Below are positions 37,401 through 51,400 of a stretch of 64,000 nucleotides of DNA, piece after piece (positions within the stretch are counted from its first letter, which is position 1; the number at the start of each line of letters is the position of its first letter). This stretch comes from Sitta carolinensis. Lineage: Eukaryota > Chordata > Aves > Passeriformes > Sittidae. The position numbers and the translations under genes are program-made. Below the pieces are notes generated by a model that was not told the origin of the DNA, ran no database searches, and saw only the letters and a list, made by a program, of their open reading frames with translations. The stretch covers positions 111,202,410 to 111,266,409 of the forward strand of contig CM063284.1 in NCBI GenBank assembly GCA_032173965.1, written 5' to 3'.

Positions 37401-40400
37401 CTTTCAGGCTTTATTTTGATGACGTGATAGAATAGAGCTATCCCCTGGATAGAAGGAAGTGCCCACACAGCAATTGCAAACTCCTGATTTCCCACGGTGT
37501 AGCTCGAGGTTTGTTTCCAGAAGAAATGAGCAGGTTCACATGGACTTTTACCTGGTTCCCTTACACAGCCATGTTAGAGTCAGGAAATGTAAGCAGAGCA
37601 GAGCAACAGGGCAGTGAGACCCAGTCTTTGAACACACTGTTTACAGCTTGCTCTTTTGAATAGAAGCTGCAAATGGCCAACCTGCAAGTATCAGACTTTT
37701 AACAAATATTTATTGTATACAAGTGAAAAACTGACTTGTCTATATGTATTTCAATATATAATTGCCTGGAAACATGGTTGCAGTAAGATTCAGTATTAAA
37801 AACTGAGCTGAGAAATCAATTGGTGTAGCCTACAGAACAGAGTGTTGCTTTACAAATTTTTCCCTTTCTTGTTTTCCTCCTTCCATAGAGAATATGCATT
37901 GCACTGGGGACAGAGAAGCAGAAAGTCTTGGCAACTTGTAGTGTGCCAGAGACTTTGTTCTGCTCAGTGAGGAGGGGTGCAGTTCCCAAGAAAGATGTCA
38001 GATGCAGTAATTAATGTTCTTCCTTCATATGATGGATACCATCTGTATTTAGAAACATCTGAGCTTGTGCTTCAATAGAAGTCACGTAGCATTTTTACTG
38101 GTATAGTTTAGAACTAGAGTGTTTTTATTCATGATACTTGAGGCTTTGCTCCCAGACATAGTTTACAAATGCGTGACATTCCTTTTACGTTTCGAAGTGA
38201 AAAGTGAGCCAGGGTGAGCAGGAAGGACATTCTGTAGCTTGGTGAATCTTAGCAGTTTTTCATTGTGTCATATTTGTTTTTATAGAAGCGACTTCAAACT
38301 AGGGCAATATGAGCAGCAAATGAGTTTTTGCCTCATATAAAAACAAACATGATCAGAATCATCCTGTCTGTAAGTTATTCATAGAGTCCATTAGTGTCAG
38401 GATATACAACTTTCCTCTTTTGACAGCCTTTCCTCAGACCTGTCAAAATATAGTATCTTCAAAACAAACAGTGGTTTTTGTTTTTACTTCCTTCTTTGCT
38501 TCCCCTATTTCCCTGACAGTGAAACACTAGTAACCTCATTTGAAATAATCTGTGTTTGTATCCGTGCCTCTTACAGCTGGGATGTGGCTCCAATAATTCT
38601 TCGATGTAGCAAGTTACTTCCCATTTCTATCATGTAATGTATCTTCTTGGATTTATTCCCCTTTGTTTCAGAATATAAACATCAGCAAATATTATCTTGA
38701 TTAATCCTCTCCCTTCCTTCCATCTCCTCTTTCCCCTCTCCCTTTTTTGAGAAACAATAAGAAAATGCAAGTTTATTCTTAGCCAGCCAAGAACTACTAG
38801 TTTCTATAGGGGAAAATGTCCCTTTGGTCTTAAACATGATTATTTTGTTTTGTTTTCTGAATTGGTAAGAAAGAGTTAGTGGCCTGGAACAATGATTTTA
38901 TGTAATAGCCTCACATTTCTCAGCAATATACTGTTGCAAATGGACAATTCCATGTTCTAGCAAGTATTTTAAAAAAAATGTAAGATATTGTGAATCTGAT
39001 TTTGAGGTAAAGAAAGAAGATGCCAGCTAGCCTGGATACCTAACTGTGACAGCATGGAGCATGAATGTTTTCTTAAGGCAAACCTATATTTATGGCAGTG
39101 CATGAAACCTCAACTCTGCTAAAGCTCTCCTGGTTTCACAGTTTGTCCAGGGACAGAGGAGGATCATATGCTGTGGCCTCATATTCTGCCACTCATAGTA
39201 GTGTCATAGTAGTCCATGTCACAGAGCTGGCTGTATGCCAGTCACGTGGTCAAAATCTCATCCCTTTCTCTGCCAACTCTTGACACATGCTCAGATGTCT
39301 TGTAGTGTAAGGCAGAATCATAATCAGAGGCTACTAGATGAGGAAAAACAGACTTTGTTTTCAAAATATTCTTTACATTCCTGATTTCATTTGGCTTATG
39401 CCACAGACTTCCCATAAAATCTTCAGCAAGATATCTGTTGTGAGTCTTGATTTGGCATATAAAAAAATGAAAATAACAGTGATCCTCAGTTTTACTGGAA
39501 TATTAGTAAATAAAATTAATGCTAATTTAGCACTGGCCTGGGCTTGAGAGAAGGCTAGAAAAGGGGGGGCTGGGGAGAGTCAAAGTTTGCTTTTCTTAAG
39601 GCCTTTGAATGAGCTATGTCAGAAGCTGCTGTAGTTCCCAAGAGCAGTAACACATTACGAGAGATTTAAAGATGCTTCTGGCTGCTCCTCCTAGAGTTCT
39701 GAATCTTGTGCTTCTCTCTAGAGTCATGTGCAGTCTTGTCCTAAGGATGTATTTGTTCATATGGAATGTGAGAACTTAAAACACATCTAAATTTATTTTC
39801 TGCCAACTAGTCAGAGAAATTTGTTTTGGATTTGAGAGGAAAGAGGAGAAATTCAGACTGTACCAAGCAATTTCTCTGTGTTGTAAGCAGCTAAAGAGAG
39901 ACTAAATAAGGAAAGGGTAGGTGGAACATGAAGAAAATCGGAACTTAACGTGTACAGTCTGTGTCAGTGGGATACATTTTCATGATTCAGAAAATGAATA
40001 CACTGTGAACATTGAAACTTTTTAGTATATATACTTATGTTTTACTGACTAATGTTATGTTCATTTTCTTCCTTTAATATTTTCTGAGTATGTACAGGGT
40101 TTTTTTTTACCAAAATCTTCAGCATTAAAATCCCAATAATAAAGACCAAGAAGAATGACATGTAATATTCAGAATATTACGGAACTAAATCATCATAACA
40201 AACCAAAGCAAATTGCCCTTAAGCAATTTTGCAAGCTTCTCTAACAGGAAAACCTTTCTTGTGGAAGAATAGCTTCAATAGCCAGGTGTGAATGAGGGGA
40301 TAGCCCACCCTTGGTTTTGAGCTATGTTTCCTGTTAAAGTGGCGGTGGAAAGCGTTCTTCCGGAGGAGGATGTGTGCAGTTCTGCTGCGTTTGCCTGAAA

Positions 40401-41302
40401 CTGCTGAATCCAAGCATTGTGCCTGTATTTTGGCTTCTTTCCCATTGAGAAAGTACAGCGCAATCTCCTGCCTGCTACTCCCTGTGAGCTCGATATCCTC
40501 GTTAAAGATCAGGGAAAAGAAAGGGGAAAACCCGAAGAGATCAATGAGTGAATTTGCATACCATGCCAGGGCTGGCACATGGTTCAACACGTGATGCAAT
40601 AGTGAACTTTTTCCGTGAGCTTGCTGCAGCCGCTGAGAGACATTTCAGACTGCAGAGATAGAAGGCAGCACTTTTGTATTCAGAAGCAAGAGTGAAAGTG
40701 CTTCGTAACTCAATTGCATAACGTAAATAACGTTTTGCATTTAGTCAAACAGAGAGCTGTGACAGTATTCAACGTTTATTGATGTTTATTGTTTCGTTTC
40801 TGTTTCTTGTTATTACTATTGATGCCTGAAATATTTGATACTTATTATCATTCCTGTCTTAATGACCTGTGTTTCTGGGAGTCTACAGTCTAGCTGATGA
40901 CATAGTGAGGTGGAAAGGCCAAAGAAAGCACCTAAAATGATCTACATCGAAGTTCATCTCATGCTGTGACATCTGCTTGGACACTTTTTTTTTTTTTCCC
41001 TCCTCAATTGAAACTGAATTCTTTTATGGTGCTGTTTAGCTCCATTCCTGAGCAAAAGCCCGGGCTGCTGCCTGGAGGGTGGGGTGTGTGTCCTTGCCAT
41101 TTTGCCTGTCCCATTTCCAGCACACATCACACCCTTTTGGGAGCAGTTTCTGTTCACCAGCTCTGCATTATTAATTCCCTGGGTTAGCAAACTGAACCTG
41201 ACAAGCAGGGAGCAGATCTGGGGCACCCCTCCCCTTTTTAGGGTTAACCAGCACATAGATATATTTAGCTGAATCACGTAGCCTTCTGATTTTGTCTGAG
41301 AA

Positions 41303-41324
41303 TTTTTTTTTTTTTTTTTTTTTT
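41303..41324 (+). repeat. Poly-T (22)
   Basis: The longest homopolymer in the window, 22 T. It could be the reverse complement of a retroposon poly-A tail, but sequence on either side is not recognisable. It accounts for the poly-Lys stretch in the antisense open frame through it. Confidence 0.92.
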
Positions 41325-41716
41325 GTGGATGCAGAAAGGGTTTCAAGATAGCATTTGTATCTTGTTTTCTGACTTTACCGACATCCTTTTGACTGAAAAT
41401 TGCCTGTAACATGTTACAGCTTAGTGACACACAGGTGTTAACCTCTTACCATCAGCCAAGCCAAGAAAGAGGGCCTTCTTTTTATAAAACATGTTTAGTA
41501 GCATAGCAGACCCATACTTATGAAAACTGCAGCTTGTAGTACATACTGATTAAGAATACATTGCCTACTTACACGGATATGACTATGTCTGTATAGCAAA
41601 ATTCAGTGTTGGTTACTGAACTGGTAAAGATGAAATTCATGTAGACAGATAAAATGTTGAAAGGCATGTGTGAACACAGCCTTGTATACAGATATATTTG
41701 CCCTAATTAGAGCACT

Positions 41717-41741
41717 CCCACTATGGAAGGTCTATAGTGGG
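41717..41741. repeat. Inverted repeat, 8-bp stem
   Basis: CCCACTAT and ATAGTGGG pair perfectly around a 9-base loop (41725-41733). No terminator or RNA gene context; probably incidental. Confidence 0.5.
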
Positions 41742-43037
41742 TTCCAGGGTCTTATGGAGAAAAAGTTTAGTTTTGTTTGGGCTGAGGGAAGATGTAGCTG
41801 AGAGGAGAAAATGAGCAGTATAACACACAGTGCAAAGAAGTTCCCATTTACAAGTTTGTTGAAGCAAGGTGTGTCTAACTCTTCTGTCCTCAATTTTTAT
41901 GTCCCAAGAGTATGTCCCTTCAAGGGATGTATATTGCTAAAATGACTGTTTCCAGGTAAGAAATCTCCATAGTTTCCCAAACAAAAATTAAATTCCAGGC
42001 CTTGTGTGGCAGCACATAACTATTGTACTGTCTAGTCTACTCTATTCTCAGGTTGTTCTGTATGTTTTTGGTGATTATTCACATGCAGTTGATTTTCAGT
42101 ATTAGTTCTTTTCTAACTTAGAGCATATATGAGAGGGGAAAGAGTGCACATTCAAAATAAATTGAGTCTGTTCCCTAACATCTCTTTTCTCTGACATGTC
42201 TGTTCTCTAATATGTTTTTAGTTACTGTGAACACTAATCAATTTTATGTGTGTTTTAAGAAATTGCATCTCCTGAGGCTTTTCAAGGAGCTGTGAGACTT
42301 CTCTTTACTTGGACTCAGCTGAAAATACGAGACGTGTTTATTATGATCTCAGTTGTTCCTTAAAGGTCAGAGCTCCAGTTTAATTTATAACTCAGCACTC
42401 TAGTTACTAGAGTCTAGGTAAAGTGGAGACTGTAAATAATTTTCACCACCATTTCTTAATTTAGAAATGTGTTTCTTTTCCACATAGAAAAACCCCTGCT
42501 TTTCTTCTGAAGTGTTACAATAAATGAAGAAGTTATACATTCTCTACTTTGTAACAACTAAGTAAAAGAAAGAAAAACTTCAGTCTTGCTTGGGGTTTCT
42601 TTGTGGCCGTTTACTTTTAAATAAGTGTTTTAAGAGGTTGTGTTACAAAAAGAAGGATTTTGTTGGTTGTTGGAAAGCTGAATTTTTATCTTGTGTTTGG
42701 GAAACTCTGAGTTCAAGTAGAGATAAAAGCACATTGCACAGATCAAGATTTAGAGGGAAAGGTTTAATCACAAAACAGTAAAATACAGTTTTAAAAGAGA
42801 GTCTGCATAGTCTGATCACAGAATCTTGGAATTTTTACTTGTTTTATGGTTACCATTAAAGCAAAACATCATCACATTTCTGGGAATCTTGCATGATCAA
42901 GGATTATAACATTGAGACCATGTTTATATTCATTTTTCATGGAAATTTTTAAGCTAATTCTTATCAGTTAGATGATTAAAGTTCCTGTTGCCTGCTACCA
43001 TTCAAGCACATGCCTGGCAATTTTTGCTCTTACTGAA

Positions 43038-43060
43038 TTTTTCACAGTTACTGTGAAAAG
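43038..43060. repeat. Inverted repeat, 9-bp perfect stem plus a wobble
   Basis: TTTTCACAG and CTGTGAAAA pair around a 3-base loop (tta), with one more T-G wobble at the base. It is too short for a microRNA precursor and has no known element beside it. Confidence 0.55.
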
Positions 43061-45400
43061 TGCTCCTTCCTTAGTATCTTTAAATAAAGAAATTCAAAGC
43101 TGGTGGCTGAATGACAGTGAAATGAAGAAATAGCTTTAAACCATTGTAGTTGACCCAGTTCCAAGTAAAGATAAGCTTTTCTGATTTACAAGGTGTTGCA
43201 TTTTAGCTTGGTCAGGAGTTAGGTCTGAGAAAAAATAAAACATGAAGTACATGCTCAGCTCAGTTTCAAATAGAAAAGCTCAGAAGCAGCACTTGTCAAA
43301 ATTCATTTTGGCCCAGGCAAATAAGCTTTCTGCTGAAGGGGAAAAAAAGAAACTGAGAGCCTGAGCAGCTGTAGCAATCCTAATAGGAGCTATTATGTGC
43401 CAGCCTCAGTAGTGTCAAGGCTGCTTGCTCAGAAAGCAGTGTGGGGGTTTGCCCAGTACTGATGCTTCTGGCTGATGATTTTGGGAAACCAGGCTCTTTG
43501 TTTCCAGGACAGAAACCCCTCTTGTGACATAGCTCTTTCCTACTCTCCCTTAAAAACTTGAACTCTGTGATGGAGTCCTGCTATGTTGCTTGTGAGGTTT
43601 ACAATGCTGCGGTTTGATCCTTCACCTCAAAGGTAACTTGAAGAAAATCTGTCCGTGTATATTTTCTCCCAGGCTTAAGGCATCATTTCATTTAGTAAGT
43701 CCTTGTGCTAGGAAGCTGATGGAAGGATTTGTGCAATAAAATGTCAGTAGCCCAAACTGAAACATTTGCCGTATGAAGCTCCTTGAACGATTTCACTGTA
43801 CTTATTTTTTTTCTTCACACTACTGAGGGAGCAATGGTTTTTGGAGTTTTTTCAGCACTTATTGAAGGCTTGGCTTCAAAGTGACACCAAATGCTGCTAG
43901 ATGAGTACATTAGATTCCACTGATAGCTATAAGCTCTCAGACTTTTAACAAATTTTTAAAATAATGCGTTCTTTAGGCCAAATAATTTGTTGTCTCGCTG
44001 CCTGATACTGAAGCTTGACACAGTGTTATTATGACTTACTGTGTTATATCTTTGCATGAAAACTTAGAAGGATACCCACTGCTTCTCTGTTTCTACTGGA
44101 ATTGAGTGGTAGGTTTTCTTTTGCCTGCACTCACTGGTTTGAGGAGCAGTCTGAAGCTTCCTTTGTTTTCCTTGCAATTTCTCCCTTGGGCTGCCACATC
44201 CCTTTGTGTTTTATTTACTGCCAATTTGTTTGATTAGATTAAGGAAGGATTAAGGGATCCAGAACCCTTGACAAAAGGCAACCCATCATTTATAAATGTG
44301 TAAACATAATGTAATTACTTCTTAATTCCTTGTGTTAAATAAAAAATGGGATTCTTCAACAGATAAACCCTGAGAGGTTTTTTGAAAATCAGATGAAGGC
44401 AATTTGCTGACTCAAAGATGTGTATGGCAAAGATGAGGAGTTACCATGCACAAAGTTCAGGTTTTAGTTGATATGAAGAGCTTCAGGTACTTTCATCTCC
44501 CTATGATCCAGATAATACACCTTGTCAGTCCACACTGATTTCTCACCATTTCTGAATTCCTATAGTGAAAGGAGGTTTTGTCTCTGCTTGGGCAGTTTAG
44601 GATTTGCTATTAATTTGTAGTTCAGTGCTCTTTAGGTTAGCAGTGGTAAGGGTTAGAGTAAGAAGAGGATTCATCTTTTAGTCAAAAAATTAATGCCTAA
44701 AGGCCCTAGCACTCATTTTTCTTTTATTTCTACCATTTGCAAAGCTGTACTAGTGGTGAAGAACCCTCATAAAATCTTACTAAAAAGAAGGAAAAGGTAA
44801 CTCCTGCCTATATGCTGAGTTGGCCTCCTTGCATTTGGTTTTTTTTTTTGGTTTCACAATTAAAAAAATTCTGAAAACAGAAGAGTAAGTGTGATTCAGT
44901 TGGACATTGAGAGGACATACTGTGCGCATAAGAGAGCGTCTCAATAAAGAGCAGAAGAACCCACTTGTGCAAGTCCTGTCAGTTTCAATTTTATGATCTT
45001 CTACTAATTGAAACTTAGCATCTTGATCTCTAGATTTCTTGTAAAATGTTTTTGCTGCCTCTCATGTGAAAAAGAAGATGAGAAGCCATTCTCTGGACAG
45101 TACCATCCTCTTACATTTTCATAAAGCATTAGCAGTAGAATGTTTCACCTTCTTTATTTTTTTGTGTTTCAGCATGTGTTATTTTTCTGCTTTCTTTGTC
45201 TTTGTTGCCTATACTGCATATTATGATCAGGAGTGTTTATTTATATTATACCTCACAGGTCTATAACTGGCTAGTTCTGAGCTGGCTACCTGCAAGAAGC
45301 TGTCTGTGCAAACAGCAGGGCTTTGCTTGCACGTTTCTGCCAGGCTGGTGTCAAAACACTGCTATCAGAAATTATGCCAATTCAGTGGCAAAGGTTCCTG

Positions 45401-45435
45401 TTGTTTTTTGTTTTGTTTTTTTTTTTCTTTTTTTC
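45401..45435 (+). repeat. T-rich tract with TTTTG units
   Basis: Runs of T separated by single G or C. Low complexity. Confidence 0.85.
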
Positions 45436-48400
45436 TGACCAAAGACGCTGACCATGGACTGCTAAGAAGCCATTGAGCTTTTGCCATGATCACTCATGTT
45501 TTTCCTGCAGAGTAAATAGCTACAGCTTCTCTCTTGGCTGCAAGACAGTTGAAAGGAGTTGCAAATTCTGCTTACTGTTTTGGATGTAATAATGAGCTTC
45601 CTTGTAATGAGCACTACTTTAAAGAACAGAAAGTGTAAATCCTTGCTGTAAAAGACATGAAATTAACTCTGGATAAATTGTGAATACATATGCTGACATG
45701 AGATTATGCAGAGCAGTTGTAGGAAAGCATTTAGATTGCAATGTTACTGCTTGTGCTATCTTAATTTGCCTCTTGCTGGCTTGGGATTGGGACTGTGCTT
45801 CAGTTTTGACAGGAACTATGTTCCATTAGAAAAGCAATGGAAGCAGCTTTTGCATACACAGGCACTTCCTAGCTGTCTATTACAACTGGAAAGGAACAGT
45901 TGCAATTATCACAAGCCTAGAAGAGCATGTCTCCTTTGGAAGTTGCCTTTTGCATATGTCCTTAAGTGTAGGGAGTTTTAGGGTATGAGGTAAAGGATGA
46001 TATGTTAGAGGATTTCCCTGGGAACCAAACCCTCTGACACCTCAGGCCAAGATCTGGGATACATCCTTGCCTCAGCTATTCCGGCCTCCTCCAGCTGTTC
46101 CACTTGACCCAGCTCCTGCTCCCTGGCACACCTTGTTTCTGCCAGCCTAACAGTGACTGGGATCTACTGGGACCTGGATTTGACCAAGAGGACTGCTCCA
46201 GCTATAAGCTGGTGTGTTTTTTGGGTTAGTTTTTCTTTTTTTGAAGGGAGAGGTTTTTGTTTCTGTTTTTCCAAGTTGCATGAGACGTTGACCTGGTCTG
46301 CAGCACAAGCCACAGTCTTGTCAACCTAAATGAAGGCTGGGGGCCAACCATGGGTTCAGGGTATTGTGAACCTAGAGGTACCTTTTCTGTGTTCCTTTAG
46401 ACAACTTACCATCATCTTTACCTTCTATTTTCATTTCATGAGGTAAAGGAAAAAACATTTTAATTAAAGCAGGAGTTGTAAGATGCCTGTTAATTAGTAC
46501 TGCTGTGTGAACTTTTTAAGTTCTGTGTGTTACTCTAAAATCTTCAAGGAAAAAGTACTTTTAAATACCTAGACATTATTTTCAGGTAGCTTACAACCTG
46601 CATCCTTAGATGTTGATGCATTAATTATTTTAATTTTATTAAATGCCTTGTTCAGTAAAGGAGACATTCTGCACTCTTAGACACAGCACTGCATTTGCTG
46701 GTTTTCCAGTTGTTGTGTCACTAGTTCCATCTTGTTCTAAGTTAAGCACTCTGAAAAAGGTTTAGTTGGTTCAGCAAATCTGTCTGTTTAGCAAAGAGGT
46801 TCAGAGAATTCACTGATGTTCTCCTTTCTGTTTTGAACTTGGGCTAAGCATAATTGCCCTTTTAAAATATGCAGGACTAGCGTAAAACAGTTTCTTATTT
46901 CCAGATTTGGTGTGGCATATTAGCAACAGTGAAGCAGTAAGTAACAGGTGAGCAAAAAGAAATTGTTTATTAGCATGAGATACAAGTTTTTGGAGTTAAA
47001 TTAACCATTATGTTTTCAAAACATTGTTGTAAAGTGAGTGGTTGCAATACAAGATTAGTGCACATTGGAAGTGCAATTCCAGAGTGGCAGTGCAGCATAT
47101 TTAATTCCAGCGAGTTAAGTGAGAGTGTTGGAACTGCTAAGTATTTTTAGTATTAAATGGGAAAGTCTTTCTTTCAGTTTAGCTTTACCTCGATTTCCTT
47201 ATACACTTTCTTTGTCTGTTAGAGACCAATCCACCCCCATATGCCTGCAAACAGTCAACCAAGCAACAAACGAAGGTGTTTCTCACAAAGTCTGGGAAAG
47301 GAAAGATTGCTGTTGCCAAGACAGACTGATTCTGACAGGCTCATAGAGCTGTATAAATCTGCAATTCATGAAATGTGAAACTTTCTGCTTAACACTCAAC
47401 AACTAATATCTCTAGTGTGTGTTTCAATACATTTCTGTTGAAAATAGGCGTTTTAGATTTGTGTGGTTGGCTTCAACAGAGAGAAGAGAGTTGGCAGAGT
47501 GTCTGGGCAATTAAGACTCTTGCTGTGTGAATAATACATAGCAGAGGTAATAGTTTGATAAAGGTGGAGTTCAAGTTCTCCTTAAACTGTATACTGGGCT
47601 CTTAAATACTGAAATATGGCTTACTTTATACTCATGGTAACTTTCCCTTTGATGTATCTGGCTGAATAATTAGACTTAACCCTGTCTTTCAGACTCTGCC
47701 TCCTCGTTATGTTGAGCAGGCTCAAGAGAGAACACTGCCAAGAGCACAGGCAGGCCATGGGAAAAGCACTGTCTTCTGATTTGTGCCTGCAAATTTTTCT
47801 CAAGAACTGCTGCTGTGAAAGCTGCAATTGCAAAGATTTCTGAACAAATATTGTCAATTACTTTTCTTCTTTGTTGTGTTGTAAAGACATGAGCCTAAAT
47901 AATTTCCCCTCATCTCAAGAATCAGCCACCCTTGCGTTGAACAGTCATGGAAAATCTGGAGTCCTCCCCTAGGTGAAACAGGCATTGATATTTTGTTCTA
48001 AGTTTCAGTCAAAAATATATAAATATAGTAAGTAGGATCAAAAATTTAGAGAAATTGCAGAATCAGTCATAATGCAAATTCTGAACTTCTGGTTTTTGTC
48101 AGAAGAAAATGTAAATAAACCTCTAGTTCATGGTATTCAATAGCATTCCTGAAAACAGCCAAGAGAAGACTGTGTAACTAAATGAGGACAAAATTGTAAT
48201 ATACCAAGCACTGTTCTATTTGCCATCAGCTGGCACAAGGCTGCTGCTTTGCATTGGGGCAGCTGTATTGTGTACTGTACTAGTTTCAAAAACCTTAGAG
48301 AGGTGTGACTCTAAACTTAGTTTTTATTGCATTATATTAATTTTGTTCTGTGAAGTAGTAATTTCATAGCTGATTTGCATTTTGTTTATAAAGTGAAAAT

Positions 48401-51400
48401 AAATTATTTTGATTATATTTCTTAGGCACCAAATAGCTCAAACCCAAATCTTGCCAGCATAACTGATTAACCTTGTAATAGCATCTTTGAGATATTAATG
48501 TACGCACTACCTTATCTTGTGCTTTATCTGACCTTTATCTGTTGATTTTAATATCCTTTGTGGTTGCTAGTGACGTGTTTTTGTTGTAGACAGGGAGAGA
48601 TTTTGGCTCCTGTTTATTTCTCTGCTTTACCCTCATTCACTCTATTCTGTCCTCTCAAAAAAATAACTGCATTAAGCAGGAAATAAAAAGAAAAAAACAA
48701 GATAATAAACTGTAGCCCAGGAGCACAATAGGAACCATGTCTGCTTGAAGTGATCAGAGAACATTCTGCAAGCAGCAAGTTACCAGTCTAATGTGGATTG
48801 ATAGTGAAAAAAAAGGAATTGATTGTCCTGAACAAATATAGGAGAAATTTTACCCCTTTGCAGCATAATTTAGTCATAATTTGCAGCATTTTTTATTTCA
48901 GTAACTTATATAAAGTGTTTTTATAGGGCAAAATTTGCCCATTGCATGTGCTTTCAGCATTGTATCATCTTGCAGTGCTTGGATGCTGGTGATCCATATC
49001 ACTAAACCAGTAGAAAACTAATCAGAAAATAAATTTTTTAAAAGATGAGGAGGGGAGAGGAGTATGACTTTTTCACATACTACTGCTTGACTTGATACTG
49101 CAAAATCAAGCATTCCCCAGAATAGCAGAGAGGCAAAAGCAGAGAGGAAGCTGCAGTGGGTCTGTTTGCAGTGTGAATTGCCACTGGTGCTGCTGGCTCT
49201 GCCACCCTCTCACTCCTGATAATGCCCAATGCCAGCAGAGGGTGGAGATGAATGTGTGAAAGTCCTTCATGCACATTAGTGTGAAATCTGAGAGCTGAGT
49301 GAGAACTGATGATTTAACTCAGTTTGTGATAACCTGGCTGTTTTAGCACTGAAAGTATTAGAGCTCTGCCATAGGGATGGTAAGGTCCTGGCAGTACTTG
49401 GTGCTGAGTAGCTGAGAGGGGCAGTCATCCTGTTTAGCCCTGCAGCTGGGTCTGGAGGAGAATGAACAGCCTACCATGTGCTCCTGGGTGTGTTACGCTT
49501 CTTGGTTCCATGGCCATGGCTGTACCCTTGCTACATCTGCTGTGCTCTTTGCTTCTTTGGAGTCACTTGTGCTTTTTCAGCATGGGGCTGTGCTGAACAC
49601 CAGTGTTACTCCCTTGTACAGCTGTTCATCAGTTTTCTTGTAGAGTTTGGACATATTTAGGAGAACATGGAGTGCACTTCTTTGGTACAGTACTGTGCTG
49701 CTTTTTAAGTGGGCGTTTTCCTTGATACATGACATCTGATTTGGTGGGACATGGAAAAAAATGTGGTTTCTCTGTGAGTGATTTAGTTCAATTTGAATGC
49801 AGTTCTACAACAGTGTATTCATGTTTGAAAAGTGAAAAAAAATCCCAGAAGTAGGGATGAAGTTCTCCTCCCTTAGCTTATGTCTCTTCACAAACATAAA
49901 TGATGAGAAGACCTCCCTCTTCCTAGCATCAAGGAGACAGAGATGGGGAAGATCTCCCTCTTGGGCAAGAGGTACATTTAATTACAGAAGGCAGGGAGCA
50001 GTTTGTAGTAAGATTTCATTATGATTTTTCATAACTCAGTGAAGCCTCCCATGATGTGATGCTGGAGCTTGCGATGCTGAGAGCAGTGATGCTGTGAGAA
50101 CTACAGCAGAGCTCATCTCTCCTGTTTTGGCAAGGGGATTGCTGGGTTACAGATTGCCTCTTGCTGTGCTGGCCCTGCCTGGGCAGCCTGGCAGGCAGCA
50201 TTCAACTCAAGGCACCTGTGGTACAGCTGTGCAAGTATGGGCCTGCCATCCTTTTGTAGGAACCAAGGAGAAGGAAGTTGGCATTTCTGAAGTGTGTCTC
50301 CTTTCCTCTTAAGGACATCAAATGAACCTCATTCTCAAGTTTGCTTTTGCTAGACTATGTAAAGACAGTCTAGGGGACCAGTAGATAGAATAACGTAGGT
50401 AAGTCCCAGCCTTGAGTGTCTGTCTGATAAGTGTTTAGGCTTTGAACATCTCCTCTGTTTGCCGATATCTTTGTAATACTAATGTAGTACATTACATTTC
50501 CCTGCTGACTCTACCATGCTACACATCCACTTCACATAGTATATCTAGAGCATTTACTTTTATGAGTATGCTGTAGTTGAAATGAGCAACAGACAGTCTG
50601 TATCTAGTACATGTGCTGTATTTTATTTTAGAAACACAAATAAATTACTATTTTTATAAGCAAACATTTTCTCTGTTGGTGCAAATGATTCAGGTGAATA
50701 AGGTTTCTGAGATTTGAAAAACTGCTTTGCTTATATTACCTCCTTCTGCTTAGAGGTGTGCTCAGATTTAAGGTATTGTAGTTATAATGCAAGAAAAGGC
50801 TAATTGTAATCCAAAAATCTCAACAGGACAACTGTCATCTTGTCCTGCTGACATGTAGTGTATGTGCTGCAGATCACTTTATCTTATGTATGTGAGCTTA
50901 GCAAATTTTCCTTAGTACCCAGCCTGAAGAGTTGGCAACTATAGAACAAACTTATTAATGTAAGCATTTTTTGTTTGCATGCAATGATTATAATTTGTTC
51001 TCTTGAAGAATCACATTCATGTTACATCCTGCTCTTAGCAGAGCTCATGGCAGTTGCAATTTGTCAAAATTTGCCTTCTTTATGAACTTTGGTTTTGTTG
51101 ACAAATTAAATTCTAAATTAAAACAAAGAATTGAGTTTACACTCTTTTGCTGCCAGGATCCTTCCCCAAAGACGGTAAGCCTCAACATAAAGTCAAGAGA
51201 GACTCATATCCTCTTTCTTTTATAAGAGATGTTTTAATGAGCCACCTGAAGGTAAGGAGTAAGCAAAATTACTTCCTTTTTTCCATCAGGATTATCACTT
51301 AGGGCAAGTGTTTTCAAACAAACATTAGAAGTCTCCTGTTATGTTTACAGTTTGGGAGGAGGGCATTCACATGTACTGGGTTTTCCATGTGTAACTTTTA

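Noticed and set aside
40954..41430. 158-codon antisense frame
   Set aside because: It runs through the 22-T homopolymer (giving poly-Lys) and matches nothing; a chance opening.
41884..41954. Possible exon ending in tttccag|gtaagaa
   Set aside because: A good donor-like sequence and one open frame, but no convincing acceptor and no SPIDR-like peptide.
46020..46370. GC-richer segment considered as a retroviral LTR
   Set aside because: No matching second copy, no terminal TG...CA pair, primer-binding site or polyadenylation layout that I could defend.
51160..51172. Micro-exon between ctgccag and gtaagc
   Set aside because: Under 20 nt with no supporting peptide context; splice-like motifs this short recur by chance.
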